Assembly (NCBI GenBank): GCA_051453625.1
Contig: JBOZIK010000001.1
Coordinates: 206,184,914-206,205,874, forward strand
Length of the DNA: 20,961 nt
Reading direction: 5' to 3'
Source: Welwitschia mirabilis
Taxonomy: Eukaryota; Gnetophyta; Gnetopsida; Welwitschiales
Below are positions 8,793 to 17,642 of this stretch, piece after piece. Every line of letters begins with the position of its first letter. Within the stretch, counting starts at the first letter, position 1. The notes below the pieces were generated by a model. That model saw nothing but the letters and a program-made list of their open reading frames with translations, was not told the origin of the DNA and did no database searches. A program made the position numbers and the translations under genes.

Positions 8793-10015
8793 CATGTAAC
8801 CAAGTACTCTATTCACCTAGGAGTTAACAAAATGTGCAGAGATATTATGCAATACTATTATTGGCCTAGAGTAAAATCAGAAATAGCCAACTATATGATA
8901 AAATGTATGACTTATAAAATAATTAAAGTATAGAATAAGCATCCAATAGGAACTTTATATCCTTATAAAGTATCAGAATGAAAATAGAAAACTATTGGAA
9001 TGGATTTTATAATAGGGTTACCTAGATTAAAGGAATGATTTGATATCATAATGGTGATAGTAATTCTCTTAATAAAAAGTGAATACTTTTGCCCAAGTAA
9101 AACTACTTTTTGAGCTAAAAGAATTATAAAGGAATATTTTAGAAATATAGTAAATCTTCATAAAATTCCAAAGATAATTGTTTTAGATAGGGATAATAAG
9201 TTTAGATTTAGGTTTTGAACTACATTCAATGAGAAGCTTGGTACTAAATTAAACTTAAGCATAATCATTCATCCTCAAACTAAAGAACAAATGGAAGAAT
9301 CAATAAAATTTTAAAATACTCATTAATTTTAATAATTTTATATTTTAGTGGATCTTGAATAGATCATTTACCATTAGTTAAGCTTACTTATAATAATAGT
9401 TACTAATAAGCCATTTGATGGATAACATTTGAAGCTCTCTATGGAAGATTTTATAGAACAATAATATCTTATTTTGATGTAGTTAATAAAAATTTATTAA
9501 GAGCTTCATCTATTTAATAGGTAGAAGAAAAAATGAGTTTAATGACATAGAGGCTATAGAAAGTAAAAGATAGACAAGCCAGATAGGCAAATAGGAAAAG
9601 AAGTTATTTAGAATTTTAGGAAGGAGACCATGTTTTCCTTAAGATATCCCCATTTAAAATCATTTTTGTTTTGATTAAAAAGATAAACTAGCATTAAGAT
9701 TTATATGACCACATCAAATAACAAAAAGGGTTGCTCTTATGGCCTATGGACCTAATCTTAACACCATAATTCTTAGCACTTAATAATGTTTTTTATGCTT
9801 CATTATTAATAAAGTGCATGCCTGATGTGATAAAAATAATTCATGTATAAGAAGTAAATATTCAACCTAATTATACATTTAAGTCTTACCTAGTTAAAAT
9901 ATTAGAGAAAAAGAAAGTTGAAGTAAGAGGAAGAAAAATACATCTATATAAACTACAATAGTTAGGTCAAAATAAACTAGAAGTTACTTAGGAATTCAAA
10001 TAAATATTTTATATG
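8793..10015 (+). pseudogene. Ty3/gypsy chromovirus integrase and C-terminal (chromodomain-side) remnant
   Basis: Frame 1 starts in the integrase zinc finger: H at 8793, SIHLGVNKM with H at 8811, YYYWPRVKSEIANYMIKC with C at 8904; the last finger Cys is now Tyr at 8913. The core follows: GMDFIIGLPR (first Asp, 9003), IIVLDRDNKF (second Asp, 9186) and HPQTKEQMEESI (Glu). A one-base deletion near 9310 moves to HLPLVKLTYNNSY, FEALYGRFYRT and EGDHVFLKISPF. A third frame carries KDKLALRFI-stop-PHQITKRVALMAY, and from 9782 comes NVFYASLLIKCMPD then VEVRGRKIHL and KLEVT-stop-EF, the NVFHVSlLrkc...ATWE region that adjoins the chromodomain in Tekay/Del-type elements. Stops sit mainly at expected Trp or Gln codons (PEWKWE, FWKTF, GSWDxHL, NNSYQ, LEFQEGD, ATWE). 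No RT or RNase H is present. Confidence 0.85.
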
Positions 10016-10060
10016 TATACCTAAACTTCTTATAAAATTTTAGTAGGAAACTTCTTATAA

Positions 10061-10070
10061 AGGAGAAAAG
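10061..10070 (+). other. Polypurine tract of the chromovirus
   Basis: AGGAGAAAAG is all purine, lies about 45 bases after the last readable integrase C-terminal codons and directly abuts TGTCATGTCC, which looks like an LTR start. This is the expected primer for plus-strand synthesis. Confidence 0.6.
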
Positions 10071-10879
10071 TGTCATGTCCATACTCACAAGACTAAGGGA
10101 AAATCATCTTTAACCTAAATTAAACATGAAAAAGAAAAATTAAGATTAATGAATAAGCTAGTGATTATTTACTATGAGAATTATTTATTTGTTAAATTTC
10201 CTATGGTTAGAAATGTTTTATTTAAATTATTTATTTTTTATATATTATTTTAAAAGATATTTTTATTAATTTTTCTTAATTGAGTAAAAAGAGGAGATTT
10301 GAAAATAGATAAGTAGTATCTTATTAAAGTGATATATCATTAGCCTTTTTTATAAAAATCTTATAACTTGAGTCCTTATCACATTTTTTCAAGACATTTC
10401 TTCACTTTTGGACTCTACAAATTAATAAGAAAGATTCCAAACTTAAGAATATACATTTTTGTTACAAGAAGTGTGTATGATTTAGGACTCTTCTCCTTTT
10501 TTTGTAGTTTTTTTTCAATCCTTATTACTATAAACTTTTACTTTTGTAAGACCTATATTAGTTTTTTTAAACTTTGTTATTTTTGATTTGTTATTTACTT
10601 AAAACTGGCTTTATTTGTTTTCTACTCTTGTTACTCATTAAAATAATCCATTTTGAGAAGTTTTGTATCTTTTACAATCTATAATTACTAATTCTAAACT
10701 AAAAATTTGAAAAATTACCCAAGTTGGCTCAAGATTAAAATTCTCAAGGAAAAGTTTTTTAAGCCCTAAAGTTGAGTGGATGTTAAGCTTTACTTATTAA
10801 ATAGAATAATTAAAAATTTGATTAGGGTAAATAGTTATGTAAACGTTAGAGGGAAAGACCCTTATTGTGCTTTCATGAC

Positions 10880-10887
10880 TATAAAAG
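10880..10887 (+). promoter_or_regulatory. TATA box of the plus-strand chromovirus LTR
   Basis: GACTATAAAAGCAAAC contains a near-perfect plant TATA box (TATAAAAG) about 810 bases into the LTR. Predicted initiation near 10910-10920 would place the hairpin block about 190 bases into the transcript. Confidence 0.5.
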
Positions 10888-11101
10888 CAAACTTGTTAAG
10901 AAGATTAAGGAAAAATGTGTAAAATTATGATATAAATTTCCTCCTACTCAAGGTATTTTATGTTGCTAAAATATGAATTTTGCTAAACATAAAGTTGAAT
11001 TTAATAATAATTAAAAACTTTCTTAACATAAAAATTATGGGTTACCTTCCTATTAACCTATTTAAAAACTCTTAAATCTTTTTAAAATCCTTTTTCATTA
11101 T

Positions 11102-11163
11102 CCTAGGCCATACTAGGAACTATGATTTTTCATAGTTCTCATCCACATATTACATTGCAGGTA
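11102..11163 (+). repeat. Hairpin block shared with the minus-strand LTR, copy 1
   Basis: The block holds two adjacent inverted repeats: CCTAG...CTAGG (11102-11116, loop GCCATA or slightly longer) and GAACTATGA...TCATAGTTC (11117-11138, 9-bp arms with a TTTT loop). It continues TCATCCACATATTACATTGCAGGT to 11163 in near-collinear match to the other copy at 17435-17499. Both copies lie downstream of a TATA box in element sense. Confidence 0.75.
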
Positions 11164-11510
11164 TAAGAGCTAAATAAGGATTTCACTCATTAAGTGATGT
11201 TATAAAATATTCTTCTTAATGTTTGAGATCCTATAAGCATAAATGCAAAATGTTAGAAACCTCATGTCTATTGTACTTGGATGAAAATTTATTTTTTGGG
11301 CCAACTTGTGGTATTTTTATGCTTGTGAAGTTATTTATAAAAAAATATAAACATAATAAAAACATATATGAGACTATTATTTTATGCATAATGGATGCTT
11401 TATATTCTATCCCATGCTAGAAATATTCAATTCTATGTGGTACTTTATTATAAATTTTAAAATTACTAGTAGAAATAAGTACAGGTGAAATTTGGATAAT
11501 TTTGTATTTT

Positions 11511-11820
11511 TTCACCCCTTTTCTTCCTAGGTTCTTGACCCCCCATCAAGTTTCTTGATCCCCTCCCTGAAGTTTCTCCATCTTCCCTTAAGCTTTTGAA
11601 CAACCTCATCCCTCCTACCTTTCTAATTAAGTTCCTCAATTTTTCCATTACTACCCCTGAATTTTCTCAATACCTTTTAATCCCTCCCTTAAGGTTCTTG
11701 ATCCTCCCTCTCTTGACACCCTTTTCAAAGTTCTTAATCCACTTAGATTTCTCAACCTCGACTTCTCAAGTTCTAATCCTCCAACCCCCTTTCTCTCCTT
11801 TCTCAAACTTTTTCTTTATA
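11511..11820 (+). repeat. Pyrimidine-rich minisatellite
   Basis: The plus strand is almost free of G for 300 bases. A degenerate unit of about 20-35 bases recurs, starting AAGTTTCTTGATCCCTCCCTT: for example AAGTTTCTTGATCCCCTCCC, AAGTTTCTCCATCTTCCCTT, AAGTTCCTCAATTTTTCC, AATTTTCTCAATACC, AAGGTTCTTGATCCTCCC and AAAGTTCTTAATCC. Open frames on both strands across it (94 and 60 codons) are by-products of the composition. Confidence 0.65.
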
Positions 11821-12099
11821 TATTTTGAGATTCTTTGTCTTTTAGTAATTTTTCCTTTGTTTCTTTTTAAACTTTCTTAATCTATAACTCCTTTAAAATA
11901 TCTTTTAAAAATGCATAAACATTTGAAACGCATCGTAAAGGGGTAAAAGGAATTAATGTTGTTAGGTTTTTCTTATAGGTGTAGAAATTATTTTTAGCTC
12001 TTCTTAGCCTTGTAAAACTCTTCTAAAATAGATTTCAAATGTGCCTAAGCTTTTAGAATGCTTATTTGAAGGGTAAAAAAGGAGTTAAGATTAATGATA

Positions 12100-12850
12100 C
12101 TAGCTTTAATAATAATGGATGTAATGCAGATTTTTATTTATGTTATTGTAGGCGCAAAATTTAATTCTTTGTTGTAAAATCCTTTCTATAGAACTTAGTT
12201 TTTTGGCTTGTAATCTATTTTTTTAATTTAGCCCTTCCTGTAAGGATTTGCCAATAGGTTGTAATAATTAATTATTTATTTAATTTTCTCTTTTCTTAAA
12301 TGATTGTTAACATAGTTAAATGAAATTATATTAACTTATGTAGGATTAGTAAATTTTGAAAATATTTATAAATGGCATTATTAGTAACATCTTTAGTCTC
12401 TAACATAAAAAACCTATTTATTGATTAATATTTTTTTCTTCAATAAGCATTATTTAAAAATTTATATTTAGATTTTCTTTATCTCCAATTATTAGGTATC
12501 TAGTTATAGCCTGATAAAATAATAATACTTAGTTTCTAGTATGATTTAGACTATTGTTTATATTTGTTGAGTCCCATAAATATCATTTTATTTGGATGTT
12601 TCCAAAGCAAGTTAAAAAGCTTATCTTTAGGATTTATTTAAATGTTGTAAAAATGATCTTGTATGTAGATATCATGGTATTAAAGAAATGGGTTTTTAAT
12701 TTAAAATTAATATACTATTATGCTATGTTAAATACAAGTTTGATAGGTTTCTAATTCATGTCTAATTCTATTCTAAAGTTATAAACTATATTAAGGAAAT
12801 CCATGTTAAAGGAAAAATTGAGAATCTTATCTATATTAAATCCAATAAAC
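12100..12850. other. Unassigned AT-rich LTR interior
   Basis: No protein, repeat array or RNA signal recognised. A 66-codon plus-strand open frame at 12554-12754 has low-complexity hydrophobic content and no recognisable motif, so it is not called as a gene. Confidence 0.3.
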
Positions 12851-12996
12851 CCTTTTAGTGTTGCTTTCCAAACTATCTAAACTTTTAAAAGTTGAAATAA
12901 AAGGGTAAAAGTGGATTTTAAAAAAAAATGTAAATCCTTAATTAATTAAGTTATATGAAGGAAGTTTGATGCTAATGAAAAATTAGAATATTGTAT

Positions 12997-13585
12997 CTAC
13001 TAAAACCTTGAACAAATTAACTTATAAAAAGAATATTAAATTCTTTTTAGAATTACAAATAAAAATGAATTTGACAATTTTACTTCTCTAAAAGCTAGAA
13101 CTAATGAGCTTTTTTATGCTGCTTTTAGATGTCCTTGAAATTACATAAGCTAAAATAAATATGCGAAAATGGATTTAGCAAAGGTGGATTCCTTTAAATA
13201 AGTTAACTTATAAAAGAAATAGTAAAACCTTTTTATAATTTTAATAATAGAAAAATTTGGTAATTTCACTTCTCTAAAGGTTAAACATGATGAACTCTTT
13301 TGTGCTACTTTTGGATGTACCTAAACTTGTAAAATCTAAAATAAAGAGGAGAAAAAGAATTTAGTAGAGGTGGATTCCTTTAAATAAATTAAATTATAAA
13401 AGAAATATTAAAATCTTTTCAAAATTTTAATAATAGAAAAATTTAAAAATTTCAGTTCTCTAAAAGTTAAAACTAATGAGCCCTTTTATGCTACTTTTGA
13501 ATGTGCCTGAACTTGTGAAAGCTAAAATAAACATGCAAAATAAGTTAGCAAAGACCCTTTTCTTAAATAAAATTTAATAGTATAA
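12997..13585 (+). repeat. Imperfect 186-bp tandem repeat, slightly over three units
   Basis: The anchor CTTATAAA or its variants recur at 13021, 13207, 13393 and about 13579, each 186 apart. GGTGGATTCCTTTAAATAA recurs at 13183 and 13369. Within each unit the order is TTATAAAAGAAATA, TTTTAATAATAGAAAAATTT, TTTCACTTCTCTAAAAGTTA, TGAGC-like, TTTTATGCTACTTTTGGATG, CCTAAACTTGTAAAAGCTAA. A partial older copy starts near 12852, offset by a further 71 bases. Confidence 0.8.
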
Positions 13586-14040
13586 AACTTTAAAAAAAGA
13601 GATTAATCATTTATTACAAGGTAAAGATATTAGAATTTATATTTAAGAAAATTTTTAACAATGATTTAATGTTAAGAAAGTTCTAAAGAATATTAGTTCA
13701 AATCTTCTTGAGTTTTAATTAAAGTATGAATTATTAAATTAAATAATCTCATGTACTAATTTAATTTAAGAAGGAAACCTTAAAAAATGATTTATATGAA
13801 GAAATAATTTATCTTTAATTTTTTTAAAATTAATTTTAGCATTAATAATAGCTAAAAATAAGAAAGATTCAATCATCTAAATTCATAATCTTTTTAGAAA
13901 TATTTAACAAGTGAATAGGTAATGTTATAGTGTTGTTTTTGTACCTATAATCTTTACTAGATAATATTAATTTTTTCCAATGTTTAATAAGATAATTAGG
14001 CCTCGTAAGGATTGATTCATGATAATAATCCATCATCTAA
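13586..14040. other. Unassigned AT-rich stretch
   Basis: Nothing recognisable beyond continued low-complexity A/T sequence; the right end of the plus-strand LTR may fall here or shortly after. Confidence 0.3.
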
Positions 14041-14042
14041 TC

Positions 14043-14088
14043 ATTGGTTTTATATCCTTTGATGATATCCATTTAAAATAAAACCAAT
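14043..14088. repeat. Perfect 11-bp inverted repeat with overlapping direct repeat
   Basis: ATTGGTTTTAT (14043-14053) and ATAAAACCAAT (14078-14088) are exact reverse complements separated by 24 bases. Overlapping them, TATCCTTTGATGATATCC (about 14053) and TATCTTTTGATGATATGT (about 14088) form a direct repeat. Confidence 0.55.
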
Positions 14089-14459
14089 ATCTTTTGATGA
14101 TATGTCTATCATGGAACCACCTAAGAATTACCACTTGTATAATCATTGCCTTAAGCCGTTCCATGCAAAAAATTCAAAATTCCATCCACTTCATCGATCG
14201 TAATATTATTTTATGATACTTACTGATCCTGGTAGTGGCCTTTTCACATATATAAAAATAAGAGATCTTTGTCATTACATGTTTTTAATTGAGATTAGAT
14301 GAATTATTACTTTTTTAAAAGGAATTCATCTCTATCTTTGAGTTCTTTTATTAAGGTTTGCATTCATTTGATGTTTCTAATTTAAAATCAAGAAAAGAAA
14401 TTTTATTTTTTTAACTTTTATGATGTGTCCTTTTTTTAAGCATTCATGAGGTTAAGGTT

Positions 14460-14577
14460 TGAAACGTCCAAAAGTTCTACAGTTGAAAATATTCAAACTT
14501 GATGCTCTAATACCAAAATGAAACATCCAAAAGTTCTATAGTTGAAAATCTTCAAACTCGCTCCTCTGATATTAAAA
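14460..14577 (-). repeat. 59-bp tandem duplication spanning an LTR end and primer-binding site
   Basis: Copy 1 (14460-14518) and copy 2 (14519-14577) both start TGAAACRTCCAAAAGTTCTA and end with a CTCTRATAYYA-type primer-site word. I count 9 mismatches in 59, mostly transitions. Each copy therefore carries the terminal LTR bases plus a primer-binding-site-like sequence; the site in copy 1 is intact in form and that in copy 2 is decayed. Confidence 0.7.
14504..14515 (-). other. Gypsy chromovirus primer-binding site
   Basis: The minus strand reads GGATGTTTCA, then TTT, then TGGTATTAGAGC. This is the familiar chromovirus junction in which an LTR ending GG(A/G)YGTTACA is followed by TTGGTATCAGAGC. 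It differs by one transition from the initiator-Met site. Confidence 0.6.
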
Positions 14578-15250
14578 AGTAAGGTTCAAGATTCTTGCGG
14601 TTCAAATTATAATATGAAAAATTAAAAAGGTATAAGACATCTTAATAATACTGAAATATCCTAAAGGAAAGCTTTCAAAGGTAACTTAAATATAGATTGA
14701 ATGAGGAACAATTCCTAGAGACTGACTACCTAAGAGGATTTAATATTAAGGTTTCCATTGCATAGTAAGCTACCTAAAGGAATTAATACTAATGGCAAGG
14801 CTTATTGATGGTATCAAGTATTGATTCTAGCCTTCTTTTAGTAATAACTAGCATGCATAAAATTTTAAGGATCATTATTAACATTATTTAGAAGTAATGG
14901 TTCAAGTATAGGATTTCTAGATGATACGTCTATCTTTATGTAACCCCTTAATTCAAGATTTTAAAAGAATTCAACTGCTAACTAATTTATCTAGGATAAA
15001 ATGTAAGTGAAGAACTAGATATTTATACTATTCTGATTTAATTAAAGTAGATTCCTTAAGTATGGTCCTCTATAATTTTGTAACCTAGATAATGCATATG
15101 AAAAATAACCTTAGACCTAAACAAATTTTCAACCATTTATTTTCAATATTGAATAATGTCCCCTATAGATATATGCATAGAAATTTTATAATTAATCTAT
15201 ATTATTAAATTTCAATTTTAAGGCTATGAATAAGTTTATAAAATAATAGC
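14578..15250. other. Unassigned AT-rich LTR interior
   Basis: No coding or repeat signal recognised on either strand. Confidence 0.3.
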
Positions 15251-15264
15251 CATATAGTTAAAAA

Positions 15265-15336
15265 TCACCATATGGATTCGAACTTAAGACCTAATTCAAT
15301 CCAACTATATATCCATTTCACTTATCTGCCATTACT
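15265..15336 (-). repeat. Possible tRNA-derived SINE head (Pol III boxes)
   Basis: The minus strand reads TGGCAGATAAGTGAAATGG (box A-like) and, about 48 bases later, AGTTCGAATCC, a near-perfect box B. The spacing fits an internal Pol III promoter. The cloverleaf does not fold convincingly (the T stem is broken) and no target duplication was seen, so it is not called a tRNA gene. Confidence 0.35.
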
Positions 15337-15373
15337 TGTTAAAGTATTGTCTCTTCATTATTTGGTATGAGGA

Positions 15374-16290
15374 GCTTTCTTGGATGGGATGCCCACACAG
15401 ACATACAGATCAATCTATAATCCTTGGTCGAGGGCTGAGTTGAAAATTATGGGCTGCAAGAGAAAGAAACGCCATGAAGATTAAGGGAGCACTACGAAGA
15501 AGGGAACTTCAATGTAACACAGAAAGAAGCATAGAAAGAAGGGAGGGCAAACATCATAAGCCCTCACAATATCAAGGAGAATGAAACCTTTAGAAATGGA
15601 GATCACCTGTGAAAGATGAAAAAGCTAAAATATGCCAATAAAACTGAGAAGAGGCATCAGTGTTCTGCAATTATGTGTGTTGGGAAGAGAGAGCCTCACC
15701 AGAGAGTCATGTTGGGAAAAAGGGAAATCAGTTTAAAATAGGAGGATTCAAAGAGAGAGAGAAGTTGTTTGACGCTTTACTGATTATGCTTCAACTAATG
15801 AAAAAAACAAAATTAAAGAAGAAAGATTGTTACAAACATCAGGCCAATGATTTGTTGATGTGATCATGCACTGAAATGGCACTCACAAGGAAGGGAAAGA
15901 GTTAAGTATGCATTAAGGAGATTAATCATTCCTATAACAGTGCACAAAGTAGTTCTACATGCTAATGCTTAACTAATTTTAGAAGCTGAGAGGGAAGACC
16001 CATTTCTTTGTTCTCACTGAGGTGTTTAATGAACCACGATGATGACCTTAAAAATTGGCCCTCTTAGGAATTGTTCAAAATTCATTTCTAAACTTGGGAA
16101 AATTTCTGAATTTTCAAAGTAAAAGGGGTTTAATAAATAAAGCATAGATTAACTACACCATGATAGAAAGAGCTTGTTTCTATAAAGAGAAGGATGTAGA
16201 ATCGATCACAGTTTGGTAGAGATCATCCGTAGATAGAAAGGATCGAGTGCAAGTGCAAAACTGGGCATGATCTAGGGGCATTTTTCATCC
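15374..16290. other. Less AT-rich island of unknown origin
   Basis: Composition shifts here: more G on the plus strand, many GAAG/GGGA purine runs and fewer stops. A 67-codon plus-strand open frame at 15660-15863 (lysine-rich, two Cys near the start) is the best ORF but matches nothing I recognise and has no clear start context. The stretch may be inserted non-TE DNA, a transcribed remnant, or U5 of another LTR. Confidence 0.35.
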
Positions 16291-16388
16291 AATTCAAAAG
16301 CATTACCATTTCTACACTAGTTGAGATTGCTAAACATTTGTAGTTATGTGCATCTATTTATTTGATTGCTCATTTGCTTACATGCAGG

Positions 16389-16504
16389 AAAGATGGTCCA
16401 TTACTACCAATTAACTAGTGGTGTAATAGTAAGGGTGGTATGCATTGTAGGATAGGTTGGTGGTTCAACTCCTTGTGAAAACATTAGACTAATTTTTTTT
16501 TAAT
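16389..16504 (+). mobile_element. Short tRNA-derived SINE, about 116 bp
   Basis: TGGTGTAATAGTAAGG (box A-like) is followed about 44 bases on by GGTTCAACTCC, a good box B. The element ends ATTAGACTAA then T9, like plant SINEs with T-rich tails. It is flanked by ATGCAGG at 16382-16388 and 16505-16511; extended to nine bases the copies are ACATGCAGG and ATATGCAGG, one C/T difference. Length is close to the compact plant p-SINE1 class. No database comparison was possible. Confidence 0.5.
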
Positions 16505-16511
16505 ATGCAGG

Positions 16512-17269
16512 CCTAGTAGCCCTCCAACTCAAGCCCTGTAATGTGATTAGGGATTCTCATAGTGTCCTTCATGTGGACTCCCTTCTTTCAAAGTGTATCC
16601 TTCATTTAAAATGCCCCCTTTCACATTTAATGATTTATTAAAGTAATAATAAATAAAAAATATCAACTATTTAAAGCTTTTCTTTTAATAATGTTTAAAT
16701 AATTGACATTGTCTTTCATCATTTTAAGCTTAATATAATTAAATAATTAATTAAATACTACTTCCAGCTTAGTTAAAATGGGTTCTAAATTTTCTTGGGA
16801 AGGAGGGAGAAATCACATGTTCATTTTTAAAGAATAATATTAAAACAAGTAAATATTACATATAGATATATTCTTCCACCCAAAAAGACTATAGAATTTC
16901 AACTACAAGTTTCTTTAGATGCAATACAATGTTCAAATAATATCTACCCCAAGGATTTCAAATTCACATTTTCAAGTTAACATTCCATGGATTGGGAGTT
17001 AATACATGACTTTAAGATTCAAGTTTTCCATAAAATTTCATTAATTAATAGTTGAAAATATGATCTTAAATAATCAAATTTATTACTAGATATTTCAAGA
17101 AAAGTATTCATCATTCAATATATCATAAACTTTCAGATAAAACTTTACATATTGTAAAGCATACACATAAAAGGTGTTTATCTCTAATTAACAAAAGCAT
17201 ATTGAATACATATGAAATTCAGATGCATAACTCCAAGTAAATGAGTTAACAAGGATCATAATTTATTTA
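16512..17269 (-). other. LTR interior without recognisable feature
   Basis: AT-rich sequence within the proposed minus-strand LTR. A loose pair of TCCTTCAT words occurs at about 16566 and 16598. No coding frame or RNA signal supported. Confidence 0.3.
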
Positions 17270-17450
17270 GAAGATTTTTCACTAATGTAGGGCCAATGAT
17301 CCTCCACATTATTATCCTCATTTAGCATTTAAACTTTAAATAGTCAAAGAGATATAATTAATTAAACGAGTTCTCCACCAACATGGATCTAATGATCCTT
17401 TATAAACTCATGCCATTAGATATCAGATTTTTCCACCTGTCACAAGAAAA
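17270..17450 (-). repeat. Diverged 96-bp tandem duplication
   Basis: AATGATCC recurs at 17295 and 17391, with aligned flanks TTTTTCACTAATGTAGGGCC and TTCTCCACCAACATGGATCT before it and TCCACATTATTATCC versus TTTATAAACTCATGCC after it. Confidence 0.5.
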
Positions 17451-17499
17451 ATATGGAATGAGAACTATGAAAATTTCATAGCCCCTAGTATGGCCCAGG
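17435..17499 (-). repeat. Hairpin block shared with the plus-strand LTR, copy 2
   Basis: In minus sense it reads CCTGGGCCATACTAGG, then GGCTATGAAATTTTCATAG, then TTCTCATTCCATATTTTTC and TTGTGACAGGT, collinear with 11102-11163. The core palindrome on the plus strand is CTATGAAA-A-TTTCATAG at 17465-17481. Confidence 0.75.
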
Positions 17500-17642
17500 C
17501 AAGAATAGATATTTTGTAAGATACCTTAAGGATCAAGACAACAAGAAAAATTTCAAGACTTTCATAAATCCAAGACATGCATAGGTAATAAACTCATGGT
17601 TATGAATGAGAATATCAATATAATATATATAATCATCATTAA

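Larger units (their letters stand above)
10071..14459 (+). mobile_element. Chromovirus 3' LTR and possible flanking repeats, right end uncertain
   Basis: The LTR starts with TGTCATGTCC just after the polypurine tract. A TATA box is at 10880-10887, and 225 bases on is a 60-bp hairpin block found again in the minus-strand LTR on the right. Further along lie a pyrimidine-rich minisatellite (11511-11820), two loose repeats at about 11900-12090 (each holding a GGGTAAAAGG-like word) and a 186-bp tandem repeat. No clear CA end was found before 14460. If this LTR has the same layout as the minus-strand one (about 2.9 kb from hairpin block to LTR end), it should end near 14000-14450. Short open frames inside (60-94 codons) look like chance, including one that merely translates the pyrimidine tract. 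Confidence 0.45.

Noticed and set aside
10368-10586. 72-codon plus-strand Phe/Tyr-rich frame resembling a membrane peptide
   Set aside because: Composition follows the T-rich strand of the LTR; no start context or motif.
11466-11880. Overlapping open frames on both strands (60 and 94 codons)
   Set aside because: They translate the pyrimidine-rich minisatellite, which lacks stops because of composition rather than coding selection.
12554-12754. 66-codon plus-strand frame
   Set aside because: No recognisable domain and within repeat-derived LTR sequence.
15265-15336. Functional tRNA gene
   Set aside because: Box B is good but the acceptor and T stems do not pair and no anticodon loop can be placed with confidence.
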